DNA from: Paracoccus aerius
Lineage (GTDB): Bacteria; Pseudomonadota; Alphaproteobacteria; Rhodobacterales; Rhodobacteraceae
Length of the DNA stretch: 64,000 bases
Direction of reading: 5' to 3'
Assembly: GCF_014656455.1 (NCBI RefSeq)
Contig: NZ_BNCL01000004.1
Coordinates: forward strand, 186,001-250,000
Below, in pieces: positions 9,459 through 17,282 of this stretch; within the stretch, counting starts at the first letter, position 1; each line of letters starts with the position of its first letter. A program made the position numbers and the translations under genes. The notes beneath the pieces were generated by a model. It saw only the letters and a list, made by a program, of their open reading frames with translations, made no database searches and had not been told where the DNA came from.

Positions 9459-10583
9459 TCAGGCCGACAGGAAGCGGTCCTGATATTCGTTGCGCTTTGT
9501 GATGTACCAGCTTTCCTGGATCGGCCACCACCACAGCTTGTCCAACGCGTCGCCTGGATAGGCCGCAGCGAAGAATGCCTTGGCCTCGTCCGACAGCAGG
9601 TCCGCAGACCCCACCGCGGTCGAGTTGATCGAGGTCGCGTTGGTATACATCGCGCCCGCTTCCGGCGTCAGGAACCAATTGATGAAGGCGTAGGCCGCAT
9701 CCAGGTTCTCGGCCCCCGCAGGGATCGACAGGCCTTCCATCCAGGCAAGCGCGCCTTCCTTGGGCGCGATGAAGCCCACGGGCAGGCCTTCCTTGGCCAG
9801 GGCCGCAGCGGTCGAATCCCAGGTCTGGCCCACGGCCGCGCCGTTGACGCGGAAGGCGCCCTGGGCCTCGTTCTCGTTGTTCCAGAACTGGATGATGTTG
9901 CCCTTGCGGGCCACGGCCTCGGCCAGGATCACGTCGAAGATCTCGGTCTGGGCTTCGGGGCTGGTGAAGGCGTCCAGAAGCGGGCGAGGCAGCTTGCCCT
10001 CGGCTTCCAGCCACAGGCCCAGCCCCACCAGGGCGGAATGGGCGCGCACGGTGGCCTTGCCTGCCGCCGCCTCGCCCCAGATGTCGCCATAGGAGGCGCT
10101 GCCATACTCCAGCGGCATCTGGTCTCGGTCGAAGGCCACGGCCTCGGTCCCCCAGTCGGTCGGCACCTGGTAACGCTTACCATCCACCACCGCACCCAGC
10201 TTGGTCGAGTTTTCCCAAGCCGAGGGCAGCACCTTCGCCACCTCGATCTTGGCTTCGTCCAGGGGCTGGATCAGGCCAAACTCGACATAGTTCGGCACCC
10301 TGTCCACGGTCGGCCAGATCAGGTCGAAGCCGCCGCCGTTGTTGGCGCGCAGCTGGTTCAGCAGTTCGTCGTTGGTGCCATAGGGCGTGAAGTTCGGCGT
10401 AATGCCGGTGGCGTCCTTGAAGGCGCCCAGGATCTCGTCGTTGAGATAGCCTGCCCAGGCAAAGATGTTCAGCGTGCCCGACCCTTGGGCAAAGCCCGGA
10501 CGTGCCACCAACGGCGCGGCGAGTGCCAGCCCCGCGGCGGCACCCGCGCCCTTCAGAAGCCCGCGGCGATCAAGTCTGTTCAT
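9459..10583 (-). CDS. Polyamine-type ABC transporter substrate-binding protein, Tat signal
   Basis: A 374-residue periplasmic-binding protein of the PotD/PotF class. The N-terminus MNRLDRRGLLKGAGAAAGLA is a twin-arginine signal peptide followed by a hydrophobic stretch and a cleavage site near GFAQG. The mature part begins LNIFAWAGYLNDEILGAF, the usual opening of this class. First gene of the four-gene operon. The ATG at 10583 has GGGGGACG upstream. Export in folded form through Tat is inferred from the signal. Aspartate and tryptophan residues typical of amine-binding pockets occur (FDLIWPTVDRV, TWDSTAAAL), but the ligand cannot be fixed. Confidence 0.87.
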   Translation of the reverse strand: MNRLDRRGLLKGAGAAAGLALAAPLVARPGFAQGSGTLNIFAWAGYLNDEILGAFKDATGITPNFTPYGTNDELLNQLRANNGGGFDLIWPTVDRVPNYVEFGLIQPLDEAKIEVAKVLPSAWENSTKLGAVVDGKRYQVPTDWGTEAVAFDRDQMPLEYGSASYGDIWGEAAAGKATVRAHSALVGLGLWLEAEGKLPRPLLDAFTSPEAQTEIFDVILAEAVARKGNIIQFWNNENEAQGAFRVNGAAVGQTWDSTAAALAKEGLPVGFIAPKEGALAWMEGLSIPAGAENLDAAYAFINWFLTPEAGAMYTNATSINSTAVGSADLLSDEAKAFFAAAYPGDALDKLWWWPIQESWYITKRNEYQDRFLSA

Positions 10584-10713
10584 AATTCGTCCCCCGGTTG
10601 CGCCGCCTTCCGGGCCTTGCCCGCAGGCGGCATGATCCATCGGCGAAAGCATAGCCGCGCGGCATGACAGGTCAAAGACTGATCTGATGTTGCTTGAAAA
10701 AATCCGCTCCCCT

Positions 10714-11259
10714 CTACGGGCGCGACAGCAGGCTGGCCGGACGCGACCGCGCCAGAGCCTGGGTGATCAGCCCGGTCAGCACCGCCTTGATCAGGTCACC
10801 GGGGAGGAAGGCCGTGACCAGAGCCGCGCATTCCGCCAGGGTCTTGTTCAGCGCGATCGACATGCCGACGATGCCAAAGCCATACATAACCACGATCCCG
10901 CCGATGATCGAGGCCATCGCCACCGTCACCGCCAGCGGACCTGTCCGCCAGCGTTCCACGATCAGCCCGATCACGAAGGCCGCCACCGGCCAGCCCAGGA
11001 AAAAGCCCGAGGTGGGCGCGACAAAGGCCCCCAGCCCGCCGCGCCCGCCCGCCAACAGCGGCAAGCCCAAAGCCACAAGCGCCATGAACAGCAGCACTGC
11101 AAGCGCCCCGCGCCGCGCACCCAGGATTGCACCTGCCAGCATGACGCCCATGCTTTGCGCGGTGATGGGCACGCCGAAGGCCAGCGTCAGGCTGGGAATC
11201 AGCCCCAGGGCCGCGATCAGCGCGGCAAACAGCGCGATCCGGGTCATGTTGCGTTCCAT
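10714..11259 (-). CDS. bioY: Biotin transporter substrate-capture protein BioY
   Basis: A 181-residue membrane protein, normal length for BioY, with about six hydrophobic segments. It contains FGVPITAQSMGVMLAGAILG and GGRGGLGAFVAPTSGFFLGWPVAAF, which match the conserved BioY pattern. It is the S-component that binds biotin in an energy-coupling-factor transporter. The ATG at 11259 sits seven bases after GGAGG and one base past the bioN stop; an in-frame ATG at 11247 is an alternative. Last gene of the bioM-bioN-bioY operon. Confidence 0.93.
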   Translation of the reverse strand: MERNMTRIALFAALIAALGLIPSLTLAFGVPITAQSMGVMLAGAILGARRGALAVLLFMALVALGLPLLAGGRGGLGAFVAPTSGFFLGWPVAAFVIGLIVERWRTGPLAVTVAMASIIGGIVVMYGFGIVGMSIALNKTLAECAALVTAFLPGDLIKAVLTGLITQALARSRPASLLSRP

Positions 11260-11260
11260 T

Positions 11261-11878
11261 TCAGTTCCTCCGATGGATGTCGGGCAGAATCCCGCCCCGC
11301 GCGCGCAAAGCTTCTGCGACATGGTCCGCGTCGTCCAGTGCCAAGGCGGCCATCGGCATCACGATCCGCCAGCCCGGACGCCGCCGCGACCGCGCCCGCC
11401 AGGACATCGCCAGCCGCTGGCCGTTTTCCACCAGCATCGGCGTGAAGCGCAAGACCATGGCAATGGCCAGTTCCACCGCGCGGGTGGACAGGCCAAGCCG
11501 GCGCAGCGGCGCCAGCAGCCATGTCATGATCGCGATCATGTCGGTCAGCCGCGTGGTCATGGTCACGAAATTCGCCAGCGCCAGCGCGGCTAGCAGCCGC
11601 AGGGCAATGGCGGCGCCCGCCTGCGCCTGCCCGGTCACTCCATGCCAGACGGCGATCAGCAGCAAGAAGGGCCAGAGCATCCGCAGGTGGCGCAGCCCCT
11701 GTGCGGCAAAGGTCAGACCGGCCGACAGGTACAGCACGGCAACCGCAAGCGTCGCCACTGCAATCATGAAGGGCTCCAGAAGGAACAGGGCCAGGGTCGC
11801 GATCGACAATGCCAGCAGCTTGGCGCCTGCCGGAATCCGATGCGCCCATGTCTCAACCGGAGAGGTGAGCGAGATCAT
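11261..11878 (-). CDS. bioN: Biotin transporter transmembrane component BioN (EcfT)
   Basis: A 205-residue integral membrane protein of the EcfT/CbiQ family, starting MISLTSPVETWAHRIPAGAK. It has four to five membrane segments and a cytoplasmic coupling region with two Ala-Arg-type motifs (SWRARSRRR and AEALRARGG), which contact the ATPase. The start lies 26 bases inside the bioM gene. This is the transmembrane scaffold linking BioM to BioY. Confidence 0.9.
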   Translation of the reverse strand: MISLTSPVETWAHRIPAGAKLLALSIATLALFLLEPFMIAVATLAVAVLYLSAGLTFAAQGLRHLRMLWPFLLLIAVWHGVTGQAQAGAAIALRLLAALALANFVTMTTRLTDMIAIMTWLLAPLRRLGLSTRAVELAIAMVLRFTPMLVENGQRLAMSWRARSRRRPGWRIVMPMAALALDDADHVAEALRARGGILPDIHRRN

Positions 11879-12569
11879 CCATCCCTCCCCATTCCAGCAT
11901 CCGCGCCTCGAAATGGGGCAGCACGTCGGCAGGCGGGCCGTCCGCCACAAGCTGCCCCTGTTCAAGCCACAGGATCCGGTCGAAGCCGCGCAGTTGCGCC
12001 GGATCATGGGTGACCATCACCACCTGCGCGTCAATGCCATCCAGATAGCGCATCAGTTGCATCCGCGTCGGGATGTCGAGGCCCGAAAACGGCTCGTCCA
12101 TCACGATCACCCCCGGCCGCATCGCCAGAACGGACATCAGGCAAAGAAGCTGCTTCTGGCCCTGCGACAGGCTGTGCGTGGCGGCCCCCGCCCAATGGGC
12201 CTTGCCGAACCGCTGCAGGATCGCCTGCGCCCCGGCATCGGCCTCGCGCGGGGGATGGCCCTGCTGGGTCAGGCCGAAGGCGACTTCCTCCAGGACGGTG
12301 GGGAAAATGATCTGGTGGTCAGGGTTCTGGAAAATGATTCCGACAGCGGCCAGGGCCGCGCGGCGGTCGCGCGCCATGTCCAGCCCGCCGATCCGCGCCT
12401 CGCCGTCGTTCGGCTCGATCAGTCCGGCCACGACCCGCGCCAGCGTGGTCTTGCCGGACCCGTTGCGCCCGACGATGCCCACCCGCGGCTCGGACAGCTG
12501 GGCCGAGATCCCGTGCAGGATCCGCCGGCCCGACAGGCTGACGCCCACCGCGCGCAGTTCCACGCTCAT
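11853..12569 (-). CDS. bioM: Biotin transporter ATP-binding protein BioM (EcfA)
   Basis: A 238-residue single ABC ATPase domain. Walker A is GRNGSGKTT (about 34-42), the Q-loop is IIFQNPDHQIIFPTV, the signature is LSQGQ, Walker B is VIVMDEPFSGLD and the switch His is in MVTHD. FQNPDHQ is a hallmark of ECF-type ATPases such as CbiO and BioM. The ATG at 12569 fits the family start; a frame extending to 12620 adds an unlikely basic stretch. First gene of the operon. No confident BioR box is seen upstream. Confidence 0.92.
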   Translation of the reverse strand: MSVELRAVGVSLSGRRILHGISAQLSEPRVGIVGRNGSGKTTLARVVAGLIEPNDGEARIGGLDMARDRRAALAAVGIIFQNPDHQIIFPTVLEEVAFGLTQQGHPPREADAGAQAILQRFGKAHWAGAATHSLSQGQKQLLCLMSVLAMRPGVIVMDEPFSGLDIPTRMQLMRYLDGIDAQVVMVTHDPAQLRGFDRILWLEQGQLVADGPPADVLPHFEARMLEWGGMDDLAHLSG

Positions 12570-12616
12570 GGCGCGCCGGTCCCGGCGTGCCGCCCGGCTG
12601 ATCGTGATGCCATCTC

Positions 12617-12636
12617 CCAAGCCTCCTGAAGCTTGG
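12617..12636 (-). terminator. Weak hairpin downstream of fliP
   Basis: CCAAGC and GCTTGG flank an 8-base loop about 45 bases beyond the fliP stop, in the gap before bioM. There is no T-run. It may mark the end of the leftward flagellar operon, or be a leader structure of bioM. Confidence 0.35.
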
Positions 12637-12681
12637 CTCGCATCTGCCCCGGATGGGCGCCCGACGCAACGGGCACGGCAC

Positions 12682-13401
12682 TTATTGATAGCTTCGGACC
12701 AGTGCCCCGGCGATCATCGTCCAGCCGTCCACGGCCACGAAGAAGGCCAGCTTGAAGGGCAGCGACACCACCACCGGCGGCACCATCATCATCCCCATCG
12801 ACATCAGCACGGCCGAGACCACCAGGTCGATGATCAGAAAGGGCAGCGCGACCAGGAAGCCGATCTCGAAGGCCCGCTGGATTTCCGACAGCATGAAGGA
12901 CGGGATCAGCACCGAAAGCTGCGTGCTGCGGTCGCCGCTGCCGGGCGCGATCTCGGCCAGCCCCGCCAAGGTGTCGGGGTCGGTGCGGGCGGCCATGAAG
13001 TCCTGAAAGGGAACGATGCCGCGGCGGATGGCCTCGCCCAGGGTGATCGCGCCTTCCTGCAGGGGGGCGCCGGCGACGGACCAGGCTTCGCGGAACACCG
13101 GGTCCATGATGAACCAGGTCAGGAACATGGCCAGGGCGACGATCAGCATGTTCGGCGGCGAGGATTGCAGCCCGATCGACTGGCGCAGGATCGACAGGAC
13201 CGTGACGATGAAGGGAAAGCAGGTGACCATGATCGCGATGCCGGGCGCCAGCGACAGCGCCGTCAGCGCCCCCACCAGCAGCACGGCGTTCTGCCCCAGC
13301 CCCTGCCCCACCTGCTGGGCCAGGGGTCCAAAGGCATCCTGCGCCAAGGCAGCCGCCGGCAGCGCCGCCAGGAATGCGGCAAGGGCGGCGCGACGGATCA
13401 T
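12682..13401 (-). CDS. fliP: Flagellar type III export protein FliP
   Basis: A 239-residue export-gate component with a cleavable-looking signal peptide (MIRRAALAAFLAALPAAALA) and four membrane segments. Conserved FliP stretches are visible: MVTCFPFIVTVLSILRQSIG, the NMLIVALAMFLTWF region, PSFMLSEIQRAFEIGFLVAL and SMGMMMVPPVVVSLPFKLAF. It assembles with FliQ and FliR at the basal-body core. The start overlaps the fliN stop by four bases. Last gene of fliF-fliH-fliN-fliP; fliQ is not in the window. Confidence 0.95.
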   Translation of the reverse strand: MIRRAALAAFLAALPAAALAQDAFGPLAQQVGQGLGQNAVLLVGALTALSLAPGIAIMVTCFPFIVTVLSILRQSIGLQSSPPNMLIVALAMFLTWFIMDPVFREAWSVAGAPLQEGAITLGEAIRRGIVPFQDFMAARTDPDTLAGLAEIAPGSGDRSTQLSVLIPSFMLSEIQRAFEIGFLVALPFLIIDLVVSAVLMSMGMMMVPPVVVSLPFKLAFFVAVDGWTMIAGALVRSYQ

Positions 13402-13655
13402 GCCGCGCCGGGCGCGGGCAGGATGCGCACGCAAAGCCGGTCCTCGGCCGAGCCGTCGGCGGTCAACTCGCCCCGTGCGATGACCTTGTCGCCCACGCAG
13501 ATCTCGACCCCTTCGTCGATGGACTGGTCCAGCAGCAGGATGTCGTCGGGCCGCAGCGCCGCCAGTTGCGCGACGGTCTGGCGGGTGCGACCCAAGCGCA
13601 CCGTCACCTCGACCTGAATGGCGTCGGTGTCGATCAGGTGGTTCAATGCGTCCAT
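13398..13655 (-). CDS. fliN: Flagellar motor switch protein FliN (short form)
   Basis: An 85-residue protein consisting of little more than one SpoA/FliN domain. Typical residues are VEVTVRLGRTRQTVAQLAAL, the ILLLDQSIDEGVEICVGDKV loop and VARGEL-like IARGELT. FliN forms the C-ring with FliM and FliG and helps dock FliH. E. coli FliN is about 137 residues; the missing part is its poorly conserved N-terminus, and short FliN proteins occur in alphaproteobacteria. The start lies inside the fliH-like gene, overlapping by 13 bases. Confidence 0.85.
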   Translation of the reverse strand: MDALNHLIDTDAIQVEVTVRLGRTRQTVAQLAALRPDDILLLDQSIDEGVEICVGDKVIARGELTADGSAEDRLCVRILPAPGAA

Positions 13656-14233
13656 AATGTCTCGTCTCCGTCAGGTTTGGGTCCGGTGATCTCGGACAGC
13701 AGCGCGCGGATGTCATTGGCCACGCGCGCGGGATCAAGGTCGATCCTGCCGCCCTGCAGCGACAAGGAGATGCGGTCGCCGTCGCTGTCGGTGACCTCGA
13801 TCCCCCCAAGGCCGCAATCGGCCAGGCATCGATCCACCATCGCGCGCAGGGCAGGACTGCAGGCGATGCTGGCGCGCAACGGCTGGCCCTGCCGGGACAA
13901 GCGCAGCAGTTCCTCGGTCAGCGCGGCTTCGAGGCGGCGCGAGTCGGCGGCTGGCACCAGGCAGTCGAGGATCTGCGACAGGATCGGCGCCAGGGCCGCC
14001 ACGGCCTCGCAGCGCAACTCGGCCCGGCGGGCGTCCTCATCGGTCAGCGCGCGGGCCAGGCGTTCCAGCCCCGCATTCAGCGTCCGCGCCTGTTCGTCCT
14101 GCTGGCGCGCCATGCCTTCGGCCAGCCCGTCGGCAAAGGCCTGGTCCAGCGCCTCGCGGCTGAAGGTCAGGGCCGCGCCCTGGGCCGCCACCGCGGCGCT
14201 GAAGGATTCGAGTTTGAATGCCGCAAGGGTCAA
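13643..14233 (-). CDS. fliH: FliH-like flagellar export ATPase regulator
   Basis: A 196-residue protein between fliF and fliN. The first 100 residues are Ala/Glu/Arg-rich and should form a long helix (FADGLAEGMARQQDEQARTL), followed by a mixed region with SLSLQGGRIDLDP near the end. That layout fits FliH/SctL proteins, which regulate the FliI ATPase and dock it at the C-ring. Similarity is weak, as is usual for FliH, so position in the operon carries much of the call. The ATG overlaps the fliF stop by four bases. FliI is not in the window. Confidence 0.7.
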   Translation of the reverse strand: MTLAAFKLESFSAAVAAQGAALTFSREALDQAFADGLAEGMARQQDEQARTLNAGLERLARALTDEDARRAELRCEAVAALAPILSQILDCLVPAADSRRLEAALTEELLRLSRQGQPLRASIACSPALRAMVDRCLADCGLGGIEVTDSDGDRISLSLQGGRIDLDPARVANDIRALLSEITGPKPDGDETLWTH

Positions 14234-15786
14234 TGCGCGTTCTCCTTGTTGTCGATCCAGCCGGTCAGGATCTTGACGCTTTCGTCATGGCGTTCCTTCA
14301 TCATGCTGCGCAGCCGGGCCACCGGATCGCCCGGGGGAAGCGCCAGATGTTCGGGGGCGGACTGGGCCAGCGCAGGTTCGGGCAGGATCTCGGCCGCGGG
14401 CATGATCGTCCCGGTAAGGGCCGGCGCCTCCAGCGGGGGTAGGCTGTCATCCAGCGCGGGCCGGGCGCGAGCCTTCAGCACCGGGCGCAGGACCAGGAAC
14501 ACGACTGCCAAAGCGAAGACCCCGATCAGCCCGATCCGCGCCAGACCGTTCAGTTCCAGCCGGTCGATCCAGCCGGGCGCGGCGGCGGTCCCGCCCTCGC
14601 CCAGGCCCGCGAAGGGCAGCGACTTGACGGTGATCTGGTCGCCGCGCGCCTCGTCATAGCCCACGGCAGATGCCACCAGCTCGCGCAGCACGTCCAACTC
14701 GCCTTCGCTGCGCGGCACCATCTGCATCTCGCCCTGGGCGTTTTCGGCGGCCACGCCGTTGACCAGCACCGCGACGGTCAGCCGCCGGGTCGACCCGGGC
14801 TGGCGCGACACTTCGCGGGTGACGCGGGTCACTTCATAATTGGCCTGCTGCCGGGTTTCCTGCCGATTCGCCTCGGACCGGTCGCCCTGGGCCTGGTCTG
14901 CATCGGGCAGGTTCGAGGCCGCCGTGACCGCCCCGGTCCCCGTTGAATTGCTCTGGTCGGTGGTTTCCTCGGTCACCTGGGAAATCAGAGCGCGGCTGTC
15001 GGGATCGAAGCGCTGCTCGGTCAGCATCTCGGTTTCCGTGACCACGTCCAGGTTCAGCTCGACGATGGCGTTGCCGATGCCGACATGGGGTTCCAGGATC
15101 CGCTCGACATTGCGCTTGATCTCGGCGGCGCGGTCGGCGCCGGGCTCATCCTCGCCCGAGGCGACGATGCCGTTCTTGGTATCGATCACCGTGACAGCTT
15201 CAGGTGTCATGCCCGGCACCCCCGAGGAGATCAGGTATTTCAGCGCCGCCGCCTGGTCGCGGCTGATGGACTGGCCGTTCGTGCCGATGGTGACCGACGC
15301 GCTGCCCTGCCCGTCGCGGCGGTATCCGCGCCCGGTCGCGATCGCCAGGTGGACGCGCGCGGTCTTGACGTTGGGCAGCGCCAGGATGGTGCGGGCCAGT
15401 TCGCCCTCCTTCGCGCGCCAATAGGCGGCGTCGAACATCTGCGAGGTGGTGCCAAAGCCCGACATCCCGTCCAGCAGCTCATAGCCCGCGCCACCCGCGG
15501 CAGGCAGGCCCTGTGATGCCAGATCCATGCGCAGCTTGTCGCGGCTGGCGGCATCGACCCAGATCGCATCGCCCCGCACCTCATAGGGGACACCCGCGCG
15601 TTCGATCCCCGCCACCACCTCGCCCGCCTGGGCCGCATCGAGGCCGCCGTAAAGCAGGCTCATCGAAGGCCGGTTCGCCAGCCAGGCAAAGCCCGCGATG
15701 GCAAGGAATGTGGTCAGAAACGCCGCCACCAGGACGGCTTTCTGCTGAGAGCTTCGCTCTGTCCAATAGTCCTGCAGTTTTTGCAA
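14230..15786 (-). CDS. fliF: Flagellar MS-ring protein FliF
   Basis: A 518-residue basal-body ring protein. One membrane segment near residues 17-37 (AVLVAAFLTTFLAIAGFAWL) and one near the C-terminus (IGLIGVFALAVVFLVLRPVL) bracket a large periplasmic part. The YscJ-like region contains LYGGLDAAQAGEVVAGIE, GVPYEV and LPNVKTARVHLA, and the second half has PGSTRRLTVAVLVNG. The C-terminal tail, which binds FliG in other species, is present (VARLRSMMKERHDESVKILT, then GWI). First gene of the leftward flagellar operon, divergent from fliL. Length is close to that of Caulobacter FliF. Confidence 0.96.
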   Translation of the reverse strand: MQKLQDYWTERSSQQKAVLVAAFLTTFLAIAGFAWLANRPSMSLLYGGLDAAQAGEVVAGIERAGVPYEVRGDAIWVDAASRDKLRMDLASQGLPAAGGAGYELLDGMSGFGTTSQMFDAAYWRAKEGELARTILALPNVKTARVHLAIATGRGYRRDGQGSASVTIGTNGQSISRDQAAALKYLISSGVPGMTPEAVTVIDTKNGIVASGEDEPGADRAAEIKRNVERILEPHVGIGNAIVELNLDVVTETEMLTEQRFDPDSRALISQVTEETTDQSNSTGTGAVTAASNLPDADQAQGDRSEANRQETRQQANYEVTRVTREVSRQPGSTRRLTVAVLVNGVAAENAQGEMQMVPRSEGELDVLRELVASAVGYDEARGDQITVKSLPFAGLGEGGTAAAPGWIDRLELNGLARIGLIGVFALAVVFLVLRPVLKARARPALDDSLPPLEAPALTGTIMPAAEILPEPALAQSAPEHLALPPGDPVARLRSMMKERHDESVKILTGWIDNKENAH

Positions 15787-15847
15787 AACCGGCCCTTTCG
15801 AATCAGCGTCAGGTTCCTTTGTCCCGCCGTTGATGACACGGGCGTCA

Positions 15848-15862
15848 TTAAGAATTGGTTAG
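15848..15862. promoter_or_regulatory. CtrA-like box in the fliF/fliL divergent region
   Basis: TTAA-N7-TTAG matches seven of eight positions of the CtrA full site TTAA-N7-TTAA. It sits 61 bases from the fliF start and 42 bases before the fliL start, the only control region between the two flagellar operons. CtrA governs flagellar genes in Caulobacter and in several Rhodobacterales. Chance occurrence of a 7/8 match in AT-poor DNA is low but not negligible. Confidence 0.5.
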
Positions 15863-15904
15863 TCGCGGGGTGCTAATTCCGTCTTGTCACGACGGAGAAT
15901 CACC

Positions 15905-16378
15905 ATGACCGATGCGACCGCGAACCTGGCAGCCGATCCGCCCAAGGCATCGGCCAAGAAGAAGCTGATCCCGATCCTGGCGGCGCTGCTGCTGGCCGGG
16001 GGCGGCTTTGCCTCGACCTATCTGGGGCTGTGGTCGCCCGCGGCCCTTCTGGCCCCGCAAGAGGAAGCGCCGGTTCTTCCCTCGGTCGTCTTCGTGACGG
16101 TGCCCGTGATCGAGTTGAACATCCCCGGCGGGTCGGGCCGCAGCCTGGTCCTCGCCGCCAGCCTGGAAACCGACGGCACCCACCAGGCCGAGGTCACGCA
16201 CCTGATGCCGCGCATCCTGGACAGCTTCACGGGCTTCCTGTCGGGCATCGATCCCGCCGCCTATGACAAGCGCGGCGTTCTTGAAATCATCCGGGCCGAG
16301 CTTCTGGCGCGCACCCGCTATGTCCTGGGCGAAACAGCCGTCAAGGACCTGCTGATCACGGAGTTTCGCTTCAAATGA
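15905..16378 (+). CDS. fliL: Flagellar basal-body-associated protein FliL
   Basis: A 157-residue single-pass inner-membrane protein. A lysine-rich N-terminal tail (KASAKKK) precedes a membrane segment at about residues 28-48 (LIPILAALLLAGGGFASTYL). The periplasmic FliL domain ends with the typical LITEFRFK. FliL surrounds the stator units and supports torque. The ATG at 15905 follows GGAG; an upstream in-frame ATG at 15884 would add seven residues and is less likely. First gene of the rightward flagellar operon. Confidence 0.88.
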   Translation: MTDATANLAADPPKASAKKKLIPILAALLLAGGGFASTYLGLWSPAALLAPQEEAPVLPSVVFVTVPVIELNIPGGSGRSLVLAASLETDGTHQAEVTHLMPRILDSFTGFLSGIDPAAYDKRGVLEIIRAELLARTRYVLGETAVKDLLITEFRFK

Positions 16379-16737
16379 TGACCCTCGAACATGTCTTTCA
16401 GGCCGCGCTGCTGGCGGCGTCGCTGGGCCTTGGCGCCTTTTGCCTGACCCTGTCGCGCAGGCTGCGGCGGCTCAACGACCTGGAAACGGGCCTGGGCGGC
16501 GCGATCGCCGTCATGGCTTCGGAAGTGGACCGCCTGGACCGCGCCATCCGCGAGGCCAAGGACGAGGCCACCGCGGCGGGCCAGGCCCTGTCGGCGGAAA
16601 TCACGGCGGCGCGCAAGGAACGCGCGCTGTGGGATCTGCGCCAGAAGATCACCCAGGCCCAGGCGCCCGTCGCCGTGCCCGCCCCCGTCATCCCGATGCG
16701 GCGGTTGCGCAAGCGGGTGGTGAATGCCGATGCGTAG
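16375..16737 (+). CDS. Uncharacterised membrane-anchored coiled-coil protein, flagellar operon
   Basis: A 120-residue protein with one N-terminal hydrophobic segment (FQAALLAASLGLGAFCLTLS), then an Ala/Glu/Arg-rich helix of about 60 residues likely to form a coiled coil (ASEVDRLDRAIREAKDEATA) and a Pro/Val-rich tail ending in RRLRKRVVNADA. It overlaps fliL by four bases and the MotE-like gene by 14, so it is translated with them. I do not recognise a named family. Its location between fliL and motE suggests a stator or basal-body accessory role, which is inference only. Confidence 0.7.
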   Translation: MMTLEHVFQAALLAASLGLGAFCLTLSRRLRRLNDLETGLGGAIAVMASEVDRLDRAIREAKDEATAAGQALSAEITAARKERALWDLRQKITQAQAPVAVPAPVIPMRRLRKRVVNADA

Positions 16738-17272
16738 GTCGATCCTGACGATGCTGACCCTGGCCTTTGCCGTCCCCGCCGGGGCCGCGCTGTGGCAGGC
16801 GCAGGATCTGTCGCGCTTTTTCGCGGCTTCGGCCAGTTCGAGCGACCTGCTGCAAGGCTGCACCGACGTCCCCGAAGCCGTGGCCCTTGCCACCGAGTTG
16901 CGCGACCGCGCCCTGCGGATCGAGCGCTACATGGAGGCGCTTGATACCCGCAAGGCAGAGATCGCCACTGCCGAGGCGGCGCTGAAGGCCCGCGCGACCG
17001 AACTACGCCAGCAGAAATCCGGCATCCAGACGCGCCGCGACGGCGCCTCGCAGGCGGTGCGCGAGGATATCGACCGCCTTGTCGCGGTTTATGACCAGAT
17101 GAAGCCTGCCGAGGCGGCGGCAGTCCTAACCAACCTGCCTCCCGACTTCGCCGCCGAAATCCTGATGCGCGTCCAGCCGGAAAACGGCGCCCGCATCATC
17201 GCCTCGGTCGAGCCGCGCCAGGCCGCCCTGCTGACCGCCCAGATGGGCGCGCGCAGCGTCCGCAACGACTAG
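16724..17272 (+). CDS. motE: MotE-like periplasmic protein (MgtE-N domain)
   Basis: A 182-residue protein with an N-terminal signal or anchor (MLTLAFAVPAGAALW), a long helical middle (about residues 60-115), and a C-terminal MgtE_N-like module (VYDQMKPAEAAAVLTNLPPD, then FAAEILMRVQPENGARIIA). MotE of Sinorhizobium has this layout and acts as a periplasmic chaperone for the motility protein MotC. Here it lies directly before motA. The start at 16724 is favoured by a GGTGG close upstream; an ATG at 16730 is possible. Confidence 0.75.
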   Translation: MPMRRSILTMLTLAFAVPAGAALWQAQDLSRFFAASASSSDLLQGCTDVPEAVALATELRDRALRIERYMEALDTRKAEIATAEAALKARATELRQQKSGIQTRRDGASQAVREDIDRLVAVYDQMKPAEAAAVLTNLPPDFAAEILMRVQPENGARIIASVEPRQAALLTAQMGARSVRND

Positions 17273-17282
17273 GAGATAGCCC

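Noticed and set aside
12682..12691. TTATTGATAG as a possible BioR operator of bioMNY
   Set aside because: It fits only eight of ten positions of the TTATMKATAA-type box, and it is simply the stop and last codons of fliP, more than 110 bases from bioM.
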